Positions 15,781 to 25,319 of a stretch of 34,864 nucleotides of DNA are shown in pieces. The stretch lies in the NCBI GenBank assembly GCA_021405315.1, contig QWIH01000039.1, positions 1 to 34,864 on the forward strand. The letters are read 5' to 3'. How positions within the stretch are numbered: the stretch's first letter is position 1; every line of letters begins with the position of its first letter. Origin of the DNA: Leptolyngbya sp. PLA1. Its GTDB lineage: Bacteria; Planctomycetota; Phycisphaerae; Phycisphaerales; UBA1924. A program made the translations under genes and the position numbers. Below the pieces are notes generated by a model that made no database searches, had not been told where the DNA came from, and saw only the letters and a program-made list of their open reading frames with translations.

Positions 15781-18620
15781 CCAACCCGGTCCACCAGTTC
15801 CTCGGAGCCGACGTCGACCACGAGAGCCCGCTCTCACTCCTCGACCTCGACCCCTCCCTCCTCACCGACGACGCCGTGATCTCGGCGCTCCGTGCCCGGC
15901 TCGCCGTCGTCGCCTCCCACCCGCGTTCCGAGTCCCCCGAGGCCGACGAAGCCAGGCTCCTCCTTCACGCCGCCGCCGCACGCCTCCTCGACCCCGCGCT
16001 CCGCCGCGAGTACGCCTCCGCCGCTCCCCAACGCCCCGACCCCGAAAGGGCGCCCAGCGCCCACGCCGCCGTGCTCCTCACCCTCGGTATGTTCGGCGGC
16101 TGGAACCGCGACTCACTCCGCCGCCTCACCCTCATCGCCGAATCACAGGGCATCTCGCAGGATCAACTCGTCGAGCTCGTGCAGGGACTCGGCGCCGGCG
16201 GCCACGCGCCGGCCGACGCGCCCTCACCCCGCCCGGCCCCCGGGGCGCCCGCTGAGAGCAGGCCGGCCCGCCCCGCACTCGCCAATGACGAACCGGCCCA
16301 ACCCATCCCCGCGCAGCCCGATCCGGCCGTCGGCCTCGTAAAGGGCGTGGGAATCGCGCTCGTCGCCGGCCTGCTCGGGCTCATCGCCGTCGGCGCCGTC
16401 ATCATCATCCTCCTCGGCGACCGCACCGCCCCGGCGCCCACGCCGCCCGGCCCGCAGACCCAGTCCGCCCCGCAGGTCGCGCCCGCCGTTCAGCGCGAGT
16501 CAGATCCCTCCGGCTCCCCTCCGGTCGCGAAGACGCCCGCACCGGACGCACCTCCCAAGGAACTCTTCCCGGCCCCAGACACAGACGCGACACCCACGCC
16601 CCCGGCCCCGGAAAGAGTGGGGGACTTTGGTGACGTGCTCCGCAACCTCGCCGCCGCCAACGCAGGGCTCCTGATCGATCGCCCCGCCGCCCTCCGAGAC
16701 TTCAGCGCCGCCGCGAGCGCGTGCGCCCGCGAGTGGACCTCCGCCGCCCCGGACGCCCAGGCCGCGGCGCTCAACCTGATCCTGGATTTCATCTACCGCG
16801 TCGCGAACGACCCGGCCGACACGCGAGCCGCGCTCGCCGCGGTCCTCCCTCCACCCCTCCCCTCCGGCCCCCCCGCCGCGGGCGACATCGCCCCGCTGAC
16901 CTGGTCCGCCGGCGTGCTGGCCAGACTCTCCCGCGAGCGTGAACTCCCCTCGCAGGCACGCGAAGAGGTCCGCACCGTCCTCGCACGGGTCTTTCCGCCT
17001 TCGAGACCCCTCGCCGAGCCCTCGCTCCGTGCCGGCGCCACCACGTTCCTCATGTCGCTCCCGGATCTCCTCATGTCCCCGGGGGCCGAGGCAGACCCCA
17101 AGGCCTCCGCCGCCGCCTGGTCTGCATGGCAGCGCGTCGCGGACGCGATCGCCGCCGGTGACGCGGCGCTCTCGCAGCGGCTGCGCCTGGCGGCCCTGGA
17201 CAAGCTCCTCACGGAGGGTGCCGAGCCGAACCAGAGCCAGGTTGTCCTCGACGCGGTGACTTCCCTCACCGCCTCCCTCACCTGGCGCCGCGACGACCAG
17301 TCTCGCAGAGCGCTCCTCCGCTGGTTCGACTCGCCACAGGTCAGCAACGCCGACCTCTTCGCCCTCACCAGCACGCTCGCCACCCGCAGCAGCGCGGAAG
17401 GCGTGGATTACTCGATGACCCTCTCCGCGACCGCCACCGACGCCCAGCGCGCCGAGCTCCGCGCTCGCTACGCCTCCGTCTGGAGTCTTGACACCGAAGA
17501 GGCTCGCGGCACCATGATCGATCGGTTCGCCTCCGCCGCGAGAGAGGCCCTCTCCGCCGAGGCAACCAGGCCCGCCGACGAGTTCCCCTCCACCGACCTC
17601 GCCCGTGCCGCGCAGCTCGCGACCATCGCCGACGCCGGCGCCAAGGTCTGGAAGGGCAACACCGAGGGCGCCGTCGCCGCGTTCGCCGCCGTCGACACCA
17701 TCGTCGCCCCGCAGACCTTCGGCGTGGCCACCGCGCCCGGCTCCCGCCCGTGGTACATCGACGTCAGCGGCGTGCCACCCGGCCAGGGCTGGGCCGCCCG
17801 GTACCTCGCCGTCAACCAGCACGTCGCGCACCGCCGCGAGATCCTCTCTCAGGTCGCGCAGGCGCCCTCCCCCGAGGAGGCCGAGATCCTCGTCCAGGAA
17901 GCCTCCCGCGGCTCGCCGGCGCAGATCCGCACCGCCGCCCGCGGGCTCGTCGACCGCTACTCCGCGCACCCGACGATCGTGAACGCCCTCCTCGAGTTCC
18001 TCCCCTCACTCCCGCCCACGCGAGAGAACGCCGACCTCGTCCGACGCGTTGCCGGCTCTCCCCCTCCATCGCCCCGCGACCCCACGTTCCGCCCGGTCGC
18101 CCGCCGCCTGCTCGTGGAACGCCTCCTTGAACTCCTCGCGAGCAGCGCCGACCGCGGATTCGCCGACGGTGCCTCCCAGCACCTCGCCCTCGCCTATGCC
18201 TCTCGCGACCGCACCGGACCCGCCCCCGAGCCGGACCCCGCTCAGCCCCTCCCCCCGCCCATCGACGCCGAAGACGCCGTCCAGATGGAAGCCGCCCGCC
18301 TGCTCCACGAGGCCCGAAGCCTCGTGCCCTCGGGAAAAGAGCCGTTCACCCTCGCCTCGCTCGAGGCGGCCCGCTCCGCCCGCGCCCGCGTCGCCTCCGG
18401 CCGAGTCCAGGCCTTCGCCGCCGGGCAGGTCGATGCCTTCGAGCTCCTCGCCTGGGTCTGCGTCGCCGAACGCCCCTCGCGCGCCGACCAGGTCGCCCAG
18501 ATCGTCCGAGAGGTGACGGACGATCGCCGCACCGCGGCCCACGTGTTCACCCAGTGCCGCGCCGTCGAGCGCGCCAACCTCCGCCTCTGGCTCCTCCGAT
18601 TCGGACTGACCGAACAATGA
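15777..18620 (+). CDS. Large single-pass membrane protein with divergent J-like N-terminus
   Basis: A 947-residue protein. Residues about 20-80 resemble a DnaJ-type domain in pattern: LLDLDPSLLTDDAVISALRAR, then a loop, then HAAAARLLDPALRREY. The loop reads HPR (48-50) instead of HPD, so Hsp70 stimulation is unlikely. Pro-rich linkers flank a single membrane helix at about 188-213. The remaining 700 residues are helical and Ala-rich, presumably periplasmic, with no motif I recognise. The GTG start at 15777 overlaps the previous stop (GTGA). The layout puts a small cytoplasmic domain and a large external domain in one chain beside the ExbB/ExbD genes. Confidence 0.75.
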   Translation: MTNPVHQFLGADVDHESPLSLLDLDPSLLTDDAVISALRARLAVVASHPRSESPEADEARLLLHAAAARLLDPALRREYASAAPQRPDPERAPSAHAAVLLTLGMFGGWNRDSLRRLTLIAESQGISQDQLVELVQGLGAGGHAPADAPSPRPAPGAPAESRPARPALANDEPAQPIPAQPDPAVGLVKGVGIALVAGLLGLIAVGAVIIILLGDRTAPAPTPPGPQTQSAPQVAPAVQRESDPSGSPPVAKTPAPDAPPKELFPAPDTDATPTPPAPERVGDFGDVLRNLAAANAGLLIDRPAALRDFSAAASACAREWTSAAPDAQAAALNLILDFIYRVANDPADTRAALAAVLPPPLPSGPPAAGDIAPLTWSAGVLARLSRERELPSQAREEVRTVLARVFPPSRPLAEPSLRAGATTFLMSLPDLLMSPGAEADPKASAAAWSAWQRVADAIAAGDAALSQRLRLAALDKLLTEGAEPNQSQVVLDAVTSLTASLTWRRDDQSRRALLRWFDSPQVSNADLFALTSTLATRSSAEGVDYSMTLSATATDAQRAELRARYASVWSLDTEEARGTMIDRFASAAREALSAEATRPADEFPSTDLARAAQLATIADAGAKVWKGNTEGAVAAFAAVDTIVAPQTFGVATAPGSRPWYIDVSGVPPGQGWAARYLAVNQHVAHRREILSQVAQAPSPEEAEILVQEASRGSPAQIRTAARGLVDRYSAHPTIVNALLEFLPSLPPTRENADLVRRVAGSPPPSPRDPTFRPVARRLLVERLLELLASSADRGFADGASQHLALAYASRDRTGPAPEPDPAQPLPPPIDAEDAVQMEAARLLHEARSLVPSGKEPFTLASLEAARSARARVASGRVQAFAAGQVDAFELLAWVCVAERPSRADQVAQIVREVTDDRRTAAHVFTQCRAVERANLRLWLLRFGLTEQ

Positions 18621-19591
18621 TCGCCCGCACCCTGCTCCACCTCGCGCTCGCCCTTCAGCCCGCGGCTCAGCCCGCCGACTCCCGCCCCGCCGACCCGCCC
18701 GCCGCCGATGCCGCCGTCCCCGCCTCACTCGAGGCCCGCCTCGAGGCACTCGACCCCTCCTCCCCCGAACGCTACTTCCTCCTCGCGGAGGAAGTGGCCG
18801 ACGCCGACCCGACGCCGCGTCTCGCCATCGAGCTCTTCGTGCTCGCCTTCGACCTCGACCTCGCCCGCCCCGACGGCGGCAGGGTCGCCTCCGCCTCCGC
18901 GCTCGCGCTGGCATCGATCGAATCGACCAACGAACGCCGAGCCTGGCTCGTGGCCCTCGCACGAACCCTCGACCCACGCCGCGTCCCGCCACCCTGGCTC
19001 GCACGCCCCGGCACCCCCTCCGCCGACTCCTCCGCCTACCAGATCGCCACCGCCATGGGCCTCGTCCGCAGCGGCGATGGCGTCCGCGCCCGCCAACTCC
19101 TGAACAGCCCCCATCTCCGCGCTGCCCTCGAGCGACACGACCGCACCCTCATCCGCGTGGGCGTCCCGGGCGGGGCCTTCGGCATCATCCGAGAGGCCGA
19201 CCTCTGGCCCTGCCCCTCCTGCGCCAACGCCAGATTCCTCCGCAAGGGCCGACCAGACTCCACCGAGGCACGCGACTGCCCTCACTGCCTCGGCGACCCC
19301 GGGCCCCGCCTCTCCTTCGATCACATGGTCGCCCAGCTCCGCTTCGAATCCTGGCTCCTCGCCGGGCTCCAACGCTCCTGGGCCGCCCAGGTCGGCGGCG
19401 ATGGCGGAGCGCCACTCCGCGACCCCGAGCCCGCATCCCTCGCCCGCTCCTACCTCGTTGATCCGCGGCTCTGCTACCGCCGCCGCGGCACATGGACAGG
19501 CACGCCCTCGGGCGGGCCGCCACCGCCGCCCCAGGATGCTCCAACGCCCGAGCAGCCCGCCGCCCCGACCTCCACGTCGTCCGGCCAGTAG
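18617..19591 (+). CDS. Protein with paired CxxC motifs, unknown function (last gene of operon)
   Basis: A 324-residue protein with a short hydrophobic N-terminus (residues 1-15; a weak signal peptide or anchor), a Pro/Ala-rich stretch, and a helical middle. Two CxxC pairs at C199/C202 (CPSC) and C221/C224 (CPHC) are 18 residues apart, the spacing of a zinc ribbon or rubredoxin-like knuckle. The C-terminal 35 residues are Pro/Gly/Thr-rich. The ATG at 18617 overlaps the previous stop (ATGA). It ends 2 bp from the convergent hutU stop. If the protein is exported, the cysteines could instead form disulfides or a DnaJ-like zinc site. Function is unknown. Confidence 0.75.
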   Translation: MIARTLLHLALALQPAAQPADSRPADPPAADAAVPASLEARLEALDPSSPERYFLLAEEVADADPTPRLAIELFVLAFDLDLARPDGGRVASASALALASIESTNERRAWLVALARTLDPRRVPPPWLARPGTPSADSSAYQIATAMGLVRSGDGVRARQLLNSPHLRAALERHDRTLIRVGVPGGAFGIIREADLWPCPSCANARFLRKGRPDSTEARDCPHCLGDPGPRLSFDHMVAQLRFESWLLAGLQRSWAAQVGGDGGAPLRDPEPASLARSYLVDPRLCYRRRGTWTGTPSGGPPPPPQDAPTPEQPAAPTSTSSGQ

Positions 19592-19593
19592 GC

Positions 19594-21342
19594 CTACCAG
19601 CCCCTCATCGGCACGCGCACGCCGAGGCGATCCGCGCACGCCCGGGCATCCTCGTACCCCGCGTCCGCGTGACGCAGCACGCCCATCATCGGGTCGTTCG
19701 TCAGCACCCGCTCCACGCGCCGTGCCGCCTCCGGCGTGCCGTCCGCGACCACCACCTGCCCCGCATGCTGGCTGTACCCGATGCCCACGCCACCTCCGTG
19801 ATGGAAGCTCACCCACGACGCGCCGCTCGCGATGTTCACCATCGCGTTGAGGATGGCCCAGTCGCTCACGTCGTCCGTGCCGTCCTTCATCGCCTCCGTC
19901 TCGCGGTTCGGGCTCGCCACGCTCCCGCAGTCCAGGTGATCCCGCCCGATGACGATCGGCGCCTCCACCCGGCCCTCAGCCACCAGCCGGTTGAACGCCG
20001 CGCCCGCCCTGTCGCGTTCGCCCAGCCCCAGCCAGCAGATCCGAGCGGGCAGACCCTGGAACGCGAACTTCGGACGGCACTCGTCGAACCGCCCCGCCAG
20101 CAGCGCCGCCGGGTTCGCGTGGCACCCCAGCACCCAGCGGTGCAGCCTCGCGTTGTACTCGCCCCCCGCCTCCGGAAACAGCCTCAGCACCTCGTAGTCC
20201 GTCACGAAGATGTCCCGCGGGTTCCCGGAGAGCGCCGCCCATCGGAACGGGCCGCGTCCCAGGCAGAACTGTGGCCGGATGTACGCCGGTACGAACCCCG
20301 GGAAGTCAAACGCGTTCGCCACCCCTTCGTCGCGGGCACGCTGGCGGATGTTGTTCCCGTAGTCAAAGGTCTCCGCGCCCCGCGCCCGCAGCGCCAGCAT
20401 GGCCCGCACGTGCCGTGCCATGTCCCGGAGGCTCCGCGCGACGTACCCCGCCGGGTCCGACGCCCGCAGGCCCGCCGCCTGCTCCAGCGTGAGGCCCACC
20501 GGCACGTACCCGCGGAGCGGGTCGTGCGCACTGGTCTGGTCCGTCAGCACGTCCGGCGTCACCCCCCGCTCCAGCAGCCGCTCCAGCAACTCGATCGCGT
20601 TGCAGCAGACGCCCACAGAGCGCGCCGTCTTCTCCTTCTTGAGAGCCAGCGCCCGGTCGATCGCCCTGTCCACCGCGCCCGCTCCATCGACGACCTCGTC
20701 CAGGTACCGGTCCCGATGCCGGCGCGCCAGCGCTCCCGCGTCCACGTCCGCGATCAGGCACACCCCGCCCGCGAGCGTCACCGCCAGGGGCTGCGCGCCC
20801 CCCATCCCGCCGCACCCAGCCGTCACGCACACCCGCCCCGACAGATCGCCCCCGAACTTCGACCGCCCGCACTCCGCGAACGTCTCGTACGTCCCCTGCA
20901 GGATTCCCTGCGTCCCGATGTAGATCCACGAGCCCGCCGTCATCTGGCCGTACATCATCAGGCCCTTGGCCTCGAGCTCGTCGAACCGCGCCTGCGTCGC
21001 CCAGTGGGGCACGATGTTCGAGTTCGCCAGCAGCACCCGGGGCGCGTCCGCGTGCGTCCGCACGACGCCCACCGGCTTCCCCGACTGCACCAGCAGCGTC
21101 TCGTCCTCGCGCAGCGACCGCAGCGACGACACGATCGCGTCAAACGCCGCCCACGACCGCGCCGCCTTCCCGCGGCCCCCATACACCACCAGCTCGTCCG
21201 GCCGCTCCGCCACCTCCGCGTCCAGGTTGTTCATCAGCATCCGCAGGGCCGCTTCCGCCTGCCACGTGCGGCAGGTCTTCTCCACGCCCCGGGGTGCACG
21301 CACCGGCCTCGCGCCCGCCGTCGCTGGTTCCGTCTCGAGCAT
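19594..21342 (-). CDS. hutU: Urocanate hydratase
   Basis: A 582-residue urocanase, which hydrates urocanate to imidazolonepropionate in histidine breakdown and uses tightly bound NAD+ as an electrophile. Supporting motifs are [13 protein letters not shown] near residue 52, the NAD-binding glycine run [10 protein letters not shown] near 177-186, [10 protein letters not shown] with the expected active-site cysteine region, and the C-terminal [25 protein letters not shown] and [11 protein letters not shown]. The start at 21342 has GGGAG six bases upstream; the frame stays open to 21486 but without homology. No other hut gene is in the window. It follows a TPR-like membrane protein gene by 23 bp. 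Confidence 0.95.
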   Translation of the reverse strand: MLETEPATAGARPVRAPRGVEKTCRTWQAEAALRMLMNNLDAEVAERPDELVVYGGRGKAARSWAAFDAIVSSLRSLREDETLLVQSGKPVGVVRTHADAPRVLLANSNIVPHWATQARFDELEAKGLMMYGQMTAGSWIYIGTQGILQGTYETFAECGRSKFGGDLSGRVCVTAGCGGMGGAQPLAVTLAGGVCLIADVDAGALARRHRDRYLDEVVDGAGAVDRAIDRALALKKEKTARSVGVCCNAIELLERLLERGVTPDVLTDQTSAHDPLRGYVPVGLTLEQAAGLRASDPAGYVARSLRDMARHVRAMLALRARGAETFDYGNNIRQRARDEGVANAFDFPGFVPAYIRPQFCLGRGPFRWAALSGNPRDIFVTDYEVLRLFPEAGGEYNARLHRWVLGCHANPAALLAGRFDECRPKFAFQGLPARICWLGLGERDRAGAAFNRLVAEGRVEAPIVIGRDHLDCGSVASPNRETEAMKDGTDDVSDWAILNAMVNIASGASWVSFHHGGGVGIGYSQHAGQVVVADGTPEAARRVERVLTNDPMMGVLRHADAGYEDARACADRLGVRVPMRGW

Positions 21343-21365
21343 CGTCGTCTCCCGTCCCCGTCCCG

Positions 21366-22319
21366 CTACGCCGGGCTGTTCGCCTTCGTCCGAATCTGCT
21401 CCATCATCTCTCGAACCTCCGCCGCCATCCGCGTGTTCGGGAACTGCCTCATGATCTGCTCGCCCACGCCCACCGCCTCGGTCCACTGCCGCTCCTGCAC
21501 CGCGCCCTTGAACCGGGCGCCAAGCTCCTCGCGGGCCCGCCCGATCACCCCCCGGGCCATCGACTTCATCGACTCCGCCTGCTCCGGCGTCAGGTACTGA
21601 TCCAGCTCCTTCAGCAGCGACATCGCCTCGTCGCTCCGCTCCGCGCCGGCCGCCTCCATGAACCGCCGCTCCAGGTCCACCCGATACGCGCCCCGCGCCG
21701 CCGCCACGCGATCCCGCAGCGGCTCCACGCGCGGGGACCCCGGGAACAAGCGCTGCACCCGCCCGGCCTCCGCCAGCGCGTCATCCCAGCGCCGCTGCAG
21801 GATCAGCCCGTCCAGAAACCCGATCGCCTCCGTGATCTCCATCTCCCGCGTCTTCCGCCTCGCTTCCTCCACCCGCTGCCTCAGCGCTTCCGCGTCCGCC
21901 CGATACCCGAACCGCCCCGCCAGCTCCTCGATCAGCACCATCGCCGCGTCCCAGTTCTGCCCGCTGATGTCCTGCTCGATCGCGCCCATGAGCAGCGTCC
22001 GCTCCGAATCCCGGTTCAGCACCCGCCGCGCGTCGTCAGACAGCACCGACTGCTCCGCGAGGTGCCGCACCGACGCCTCGATCCCCTCCAGCCTCAGCGA
22101 CTCCTCCCGCCGCGCCGCGGCGACCCGGATCAGCCCCAGCGCTACCGGGGCCCCCGTCAGCACCAGCAGCAACCCCACGACCCCCACCTCGCGCATCCCC
22201 TTCACGAACATCGTCACCGACACCCCAAGCCCCAGCGCGTACAACAGCACGAACACCCAGGTCAGCGCCGTGCCCTCACCCGTCCCGCGTCCGCGACTTC
22301 CGCCTGTGTCGTGCTGCAT
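21366..22319 (-). CDS. TPR-like membrane protein, unknown function
   Basis: A 317-residue protein with two N-terminal membrane helices (about 18-42 and 45-67), then a long helical region with TPR-like spacing ([58 protein letters not shown]). The pattern of W-x2-A and a closing FP repeats about every 70 residues. The helical part probably faces the cytoplasm. The start at 22319 has GGGAG four bases upstream; ATG 22355 would add 12 Gly-rich residues. It lies upstream of hutU on the same strand, but a functional link is not obvious. It is divergent from the MBL-fold gene. Confidence 0.72.
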   Translation of the reverse strand: MQHDTGGSRGRGTGEGTALTWVFVLLYALGLGVSVTMFVKGMREVGVVGLLLVLTGAPVALGLIRVAAARREESLRLEGIEASVRHLAEQSVLSDDARRVLNRDSERTLLMGAIEQDISGQNWDAAMVLIEELAGRFGYRADAEALRQRVEEARRKTREMEITEAIGFLDGLILQRRWDDALAEAGRVQRLFPGSPRVEPLRDRVAAARGAYRVDLERRFMEAAGAERSDEAMSLLKELDQYLTPEQAESMKSMARGVIGRAREELGARFKGAVQERQWTEAVGVGEQIMRQFPNTRMAAEVREMMEQIRTKANSPA

Positions 22320-22394
22320 ACCGCTCCCTGTACCCCCGCCCGGCCCGTGCGCCATCGATCGCCCCGCACCGCCTCATTGTACCTAACCTCTCCC

Positions 22395-23069
22395 GTGAAC
22401 CCCCCGCCACCCGCGCTGCGCGTCCACGCCTTCGCTCCCGGTCCCTACCAGACCAACTGCTACGTCCTCAGCATCCCCGGGTCACAGCCGTGCTGGATCA
22501 TCGACGCCGGCTTCGAGCCCCAGCACCTCATCCGCCACATCCAAACCCAAGGCCTCGCGCCCCAGGCCCTCCTCCTCACGCACGCGCACGTCGACCACAT
22601 CGCGGGAGTCCCCGCCGTACGCCGCGCGTTCCCCGGCATCCCCGTCCACCTCCACGAGGCCGAAAAGGACTGGCTATCTGACCCGGAGCTGAACCTCAGC
22701 ATCTACTCCGGGGACCCCGTCTCCATGCCCGCACCCGAGAGGCTCCTCCGCGACTCGGACGAACTGCGCCTCGGCGGGCTCTCCTTCCGCGTGCTCCACA
22801 CCCCCGGACACTCGCCCGGCGGCGTGGCCTTCTGGTGCGAGTCCCAGGCCGTCGCCTTCGTCGGCGACTCACTCTTCGCCGGTTCTATCGGCCGGACCGA
22901 CTTCCCCGGCTGCTCCTTCGAAACCCTCGAACGCAGCATCCGGACCCGCCTCTACACCCTCCCCGACGCCACACGAGTCTTCCCGGGCCACGGACCCGCC
23001 ACCACCATCGCGCACGAACGACGCTCCAACCCCTTCGTCAGCGACGGGCCCGGGTCCAGCGTCCGATAG
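22395..23069 (+). CDS. MBL-fold metallo-hydrolase (glyoxalase II-like)
   Basis: A 224-residue metallo-beta-lactamase-fold hydrolase. The metal motif HxHxDH is intact at 63-68 (HAHVDH), followed by HTPGHSPGG, a metal-binding asparagine/aspartate region GDSLFAGSIGRTDFPG, and the final VFPGHGPATTIAHE. This set is typical of the YcbL/GloB-like group of small hydrolases. The substrate cannot be assigned. The start is GTG 22395, the only start that gives a normal N-terminus (NPPPPALRVHAFAPGPYQTNCY); there is no ATG in the region. It is divergent from the TPR-like gene, 75 bp away. Confidence 0.88.
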   Translation: MNPPPPALRVHAFAPGPYQTNCYVLSIPGSQPCWIIDAGFEPQHLIRHIQTQGLAPQALLLTHAHVDHIAGVPAVRRAFPGIPVHLHEAEKDWLSDPELNLSIYSGDPVSMPAPERLLRDSDELRLGGLSFRVLHTPGHSPGGVAFWCESQAVAFVGDSLFAGSIGRTDFPGCSFETLERSIRTRLYTLPDATRVFPGHGPATTIAHERRSNPFVSDGPGSSVR

Positions 23070-23270
23070 TCGCCGCGACCGCTCGCTCCCTCCCACCAAG
23101 GTCCGATCATCCACCCACGCCCGCGCGGAACACGCGAAGTGCGACGGACTTGCCGCGCGCAACGCCAAAGTCGGCCCCCTACTCGGACGAAGTAGTGGCA
23201 GAGTCGGACCTGGAGGGCGGGCACCAGGCGCCGCGACTCGATCCCGAGGAGCCCCAAGAAGAGGTCAATC

Positions 23271-25304
23271 ATGAAGAACCCTGCTGCCACCACGACCCGT
23301 AACCTGTGCCTCGCGGTCTTTGCCGCCGCCGGCCTCCCCGCCGCCGTCGCACAGGTTCAACCCGCCGATCAGCCCTCCGGCCTGACCCCCATGCAGGCCA
23401 TGTCCGCCGGCCTGGGCGGCGAGGTCACGCCCCCCCCGGCCCCCGCCACGCCCCCGCAGAACGAGCCCATCCCCGAGGGCCGCGTCAAGGTCGACGACAA
23501 CAACATCGTGGACCTCCACGTCAACGACGAGGACCTCGGTGCCGTCCTCGAGATGCTCTCCCTCCAGAGCCAGAAGAACATCATCGCCTCCAAGAACGTC
23601 TCCGCCCGTGTTACCGCCAACCTCTACGGCGTCTCCTTCTTCGAGGCCCTCGACGCCATCCTCAACGTCAACGGCTACGGCTACCTCGAGCAGGGCAACT
23701 TCATCACCATCTACACCATCGAGGAACTCGAGAAGATGCGCCAGCTCTCTCGCCCGCGCGTCTCCAAGGTCCTCAAGCTCAACTACATGAACTCCACCGA
23801 CGCCGCCGAGCTCGTCAAGCCCCTCCTCTCCGTCGCCGGCCCCGGCATCGACGCCGGCCAGATCAAGACCAACGGCAAGCTCCCCAACTTCGCCGCCCCC
23901 GGCGACGTCCCCAGCGGCAGCGAGGAGTACGCCCTCTCCGCCATGCTCGTCGTCTACGACTACGAAGAGAACGTCGCCGCCATCGAGGAACTCCTCAAGC
24001 AGCTCGACCAGCGCCCCCAGCAGGTCCTCGTCGAGGCCACCATCCTCCAGACCTCCCTCAACGAGGCCAACGCCCTCGGCGTTGATTTCTCCATCATCGC
24101 CGACACCAACTTCTCCGAGTTCGTCACCGGCGGGCCCCTCGCCGTCGTCAACAGCCTCATCTCAGGCCGCAACGGCTCCAACGCCGTCCCCGCCGACGGC
24201 GGCGCCACCGGCGTCGTCCAGACCGTTGGCAAGACCGCCAACGCCGGCGGCCTCAAGATCGGTGTCGTCTCCAACGACGTCGCCGTCTTCCTCCGAATGC
24301 TCGACGAGGTCACCGACACCACCATCCTCTCCAACCCCAAGATCCTCGCCCTCAACCGCCAGTCCAGCCGCGTCCTCGTCGGTCGAAAGGTCGGCTACCT
24401 CAGCACCACCTCCACCGACACCGCCACCACGCAGACCGTCCAGTTCCTCGACACCGGCACCCAGCTCTACTTCCGACCCATCATCATGTCCGACGGCTAC
24501 GTCCGCATGGAACTCAAGCCCCAGGTCTCTGAGGCCGTCATCCGCGAACAGTCCGACGCCACCGGCGCCGCCGTCACCATCCCCGACGAGATCACCAACG
24601 AGCTCACCACCAACATCATGATCAAGGACGGCCAGACCGTCGTCCTCGGCGGCCTCTTCCGCGAGAGCACCAAGTCCTCCCGCAGCCAGGTCCCCCTCCT
24701 CGGCGACATCCCCCTCATCGGCTACGCCTTCCGGGGCCAGGAAGACGACGTCCAGCGCAACGAGATCATCTTCATGGTCACACCCCACATCGTCAACGAC
24801 GCCTCCCTCGCCGAGCACGGCGCACGCGCCAACAGCTACGCGGACAACGCAGCCGCAGGCGCTCGCGAGGGCACCCTCTTCTTCAGCCGCGACCGCCTCA
24901 CCAGCCTCCTCAACGTCGAGGCCGAGTCCCTCGCCGCCAAGGGCGACACCGACAAGGCCCTCTGGTACGTCACCCGCTCTCTCGCCATGAACAACGCACA
25001 GCCCGAAGTCATCTCGCTCCGCGAGAAGCTCACCGGCAAGGCCGCCTTCTGGCCCAGCCGCAGCGCGCTCCAGCGCATCATCGACGGCGAGACCGACACC
25101 ATCCTCCGCAAGAAGCCCGGAACCTCCAACGCCTCCTTCACCCCGCCGGCCCTCCCCGTCGGCACGCCGGTGCAGACCCAGGACCAGACCCAGACCGCCA
25201 CCGCGACCGACGCCCCCCTCCCTGTTTCCAACCCCGAGGACGCGCCCGCCGCCGAGTTCACCAACGTCAACGAGGACAACGGCCCCACGCCGCTCCCCGA
25301 GTAA
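23271..25304 (+). CDS. Secretin (type II secretion / type IV pilus outer membrane channel family)
   Basis: A 677-residue protein of the GspD/PilQ secretin family, which forms an outer-membrane gate. Residues 1-28 are a signal peptide. A Pro-rich linker is followed by an STN/N0-like domain at about 78-150 (VDLHVNDEDLGAVLEMLS), an N1-type domain at about 165-250, and the secretin core at about 250-510 with the signature VPLLGDIPLIGYAFR at 474-488. The last 160 residues are unusual for the family: a helical TPR-like piece (AKGDTDKALWYVTRSLAMNN) and a low-complexity tail. AGAGG lies about six bases upstream of the ATG, after a 200-bp leader with no other gene. The secretion-system partners are not in this window. 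Confidence 0.92.
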   Translation: MKNPAATTTRNLCLAVFAAAGLPAAVAQVQPADQPSGLTPMQAMSAGLGGEVTPPPAPATPPQNEPIPEGRVKVDDNNIVDLHVNDEDLGAVLEMLSLQSQKNIIASKNVSARVTANLYGVSFFEALDAILNVNGYGYLEQGNFITIYTIEELEKMRQLSRPRVSKVLKLNYMNSTDAAELVKPLLSVAGPGIDAGQIKTNGKLPNFAAPGDVPSGSEEYALSAMLVVYDYEENVAAIEELLKQLDQRPQQVLVEATILQTSLNEANALGVDFSIIADTNFSEFVTGGPLAVVNSLISGRNGSNAVPADGGATGVVQTVGKTANAGGLKIGVVSNDVAVFLRMLDEVTDTTILSNPKILALNRQSSRVLVGRKVGYLSTTSTDTATTQTVQFLDTGTQLYFRPIIMSDGYVRMELKPQVSEAVIREQSDATGAAVTIPDEITNELTTNIMIKDGQTVVLGGLFRESTKSSRSQVPLLGDIPLIGYAFRGQEDDVQRNEIIFMVTPHIVNDASLAEHGARANSYADNAAAGAREGTLFFSRDRLTSLLNVEAESLAAKGDTDKALWYVTRSLAMNNAQPEVISLREKLTGKAAFWPSRSALQRIIDGETDTILRKKPGTSNASFTPPALPVGTPVQTQDQTQTATATDAPLPVSNPEDAPAAEFTNVNEDNGPTPLPE

Positions 25305-25319
25305 GCAACCTTCCCGCGA

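Noticed and set aside
16500..17969. A minus-strand open frame of 489 codons within the 947-residue protein gene.
   Set aside because: It is a Gly/Arg/Ala-rich shadow with no start context, while the plus strand has coupled starts and a sensible membrane layout.
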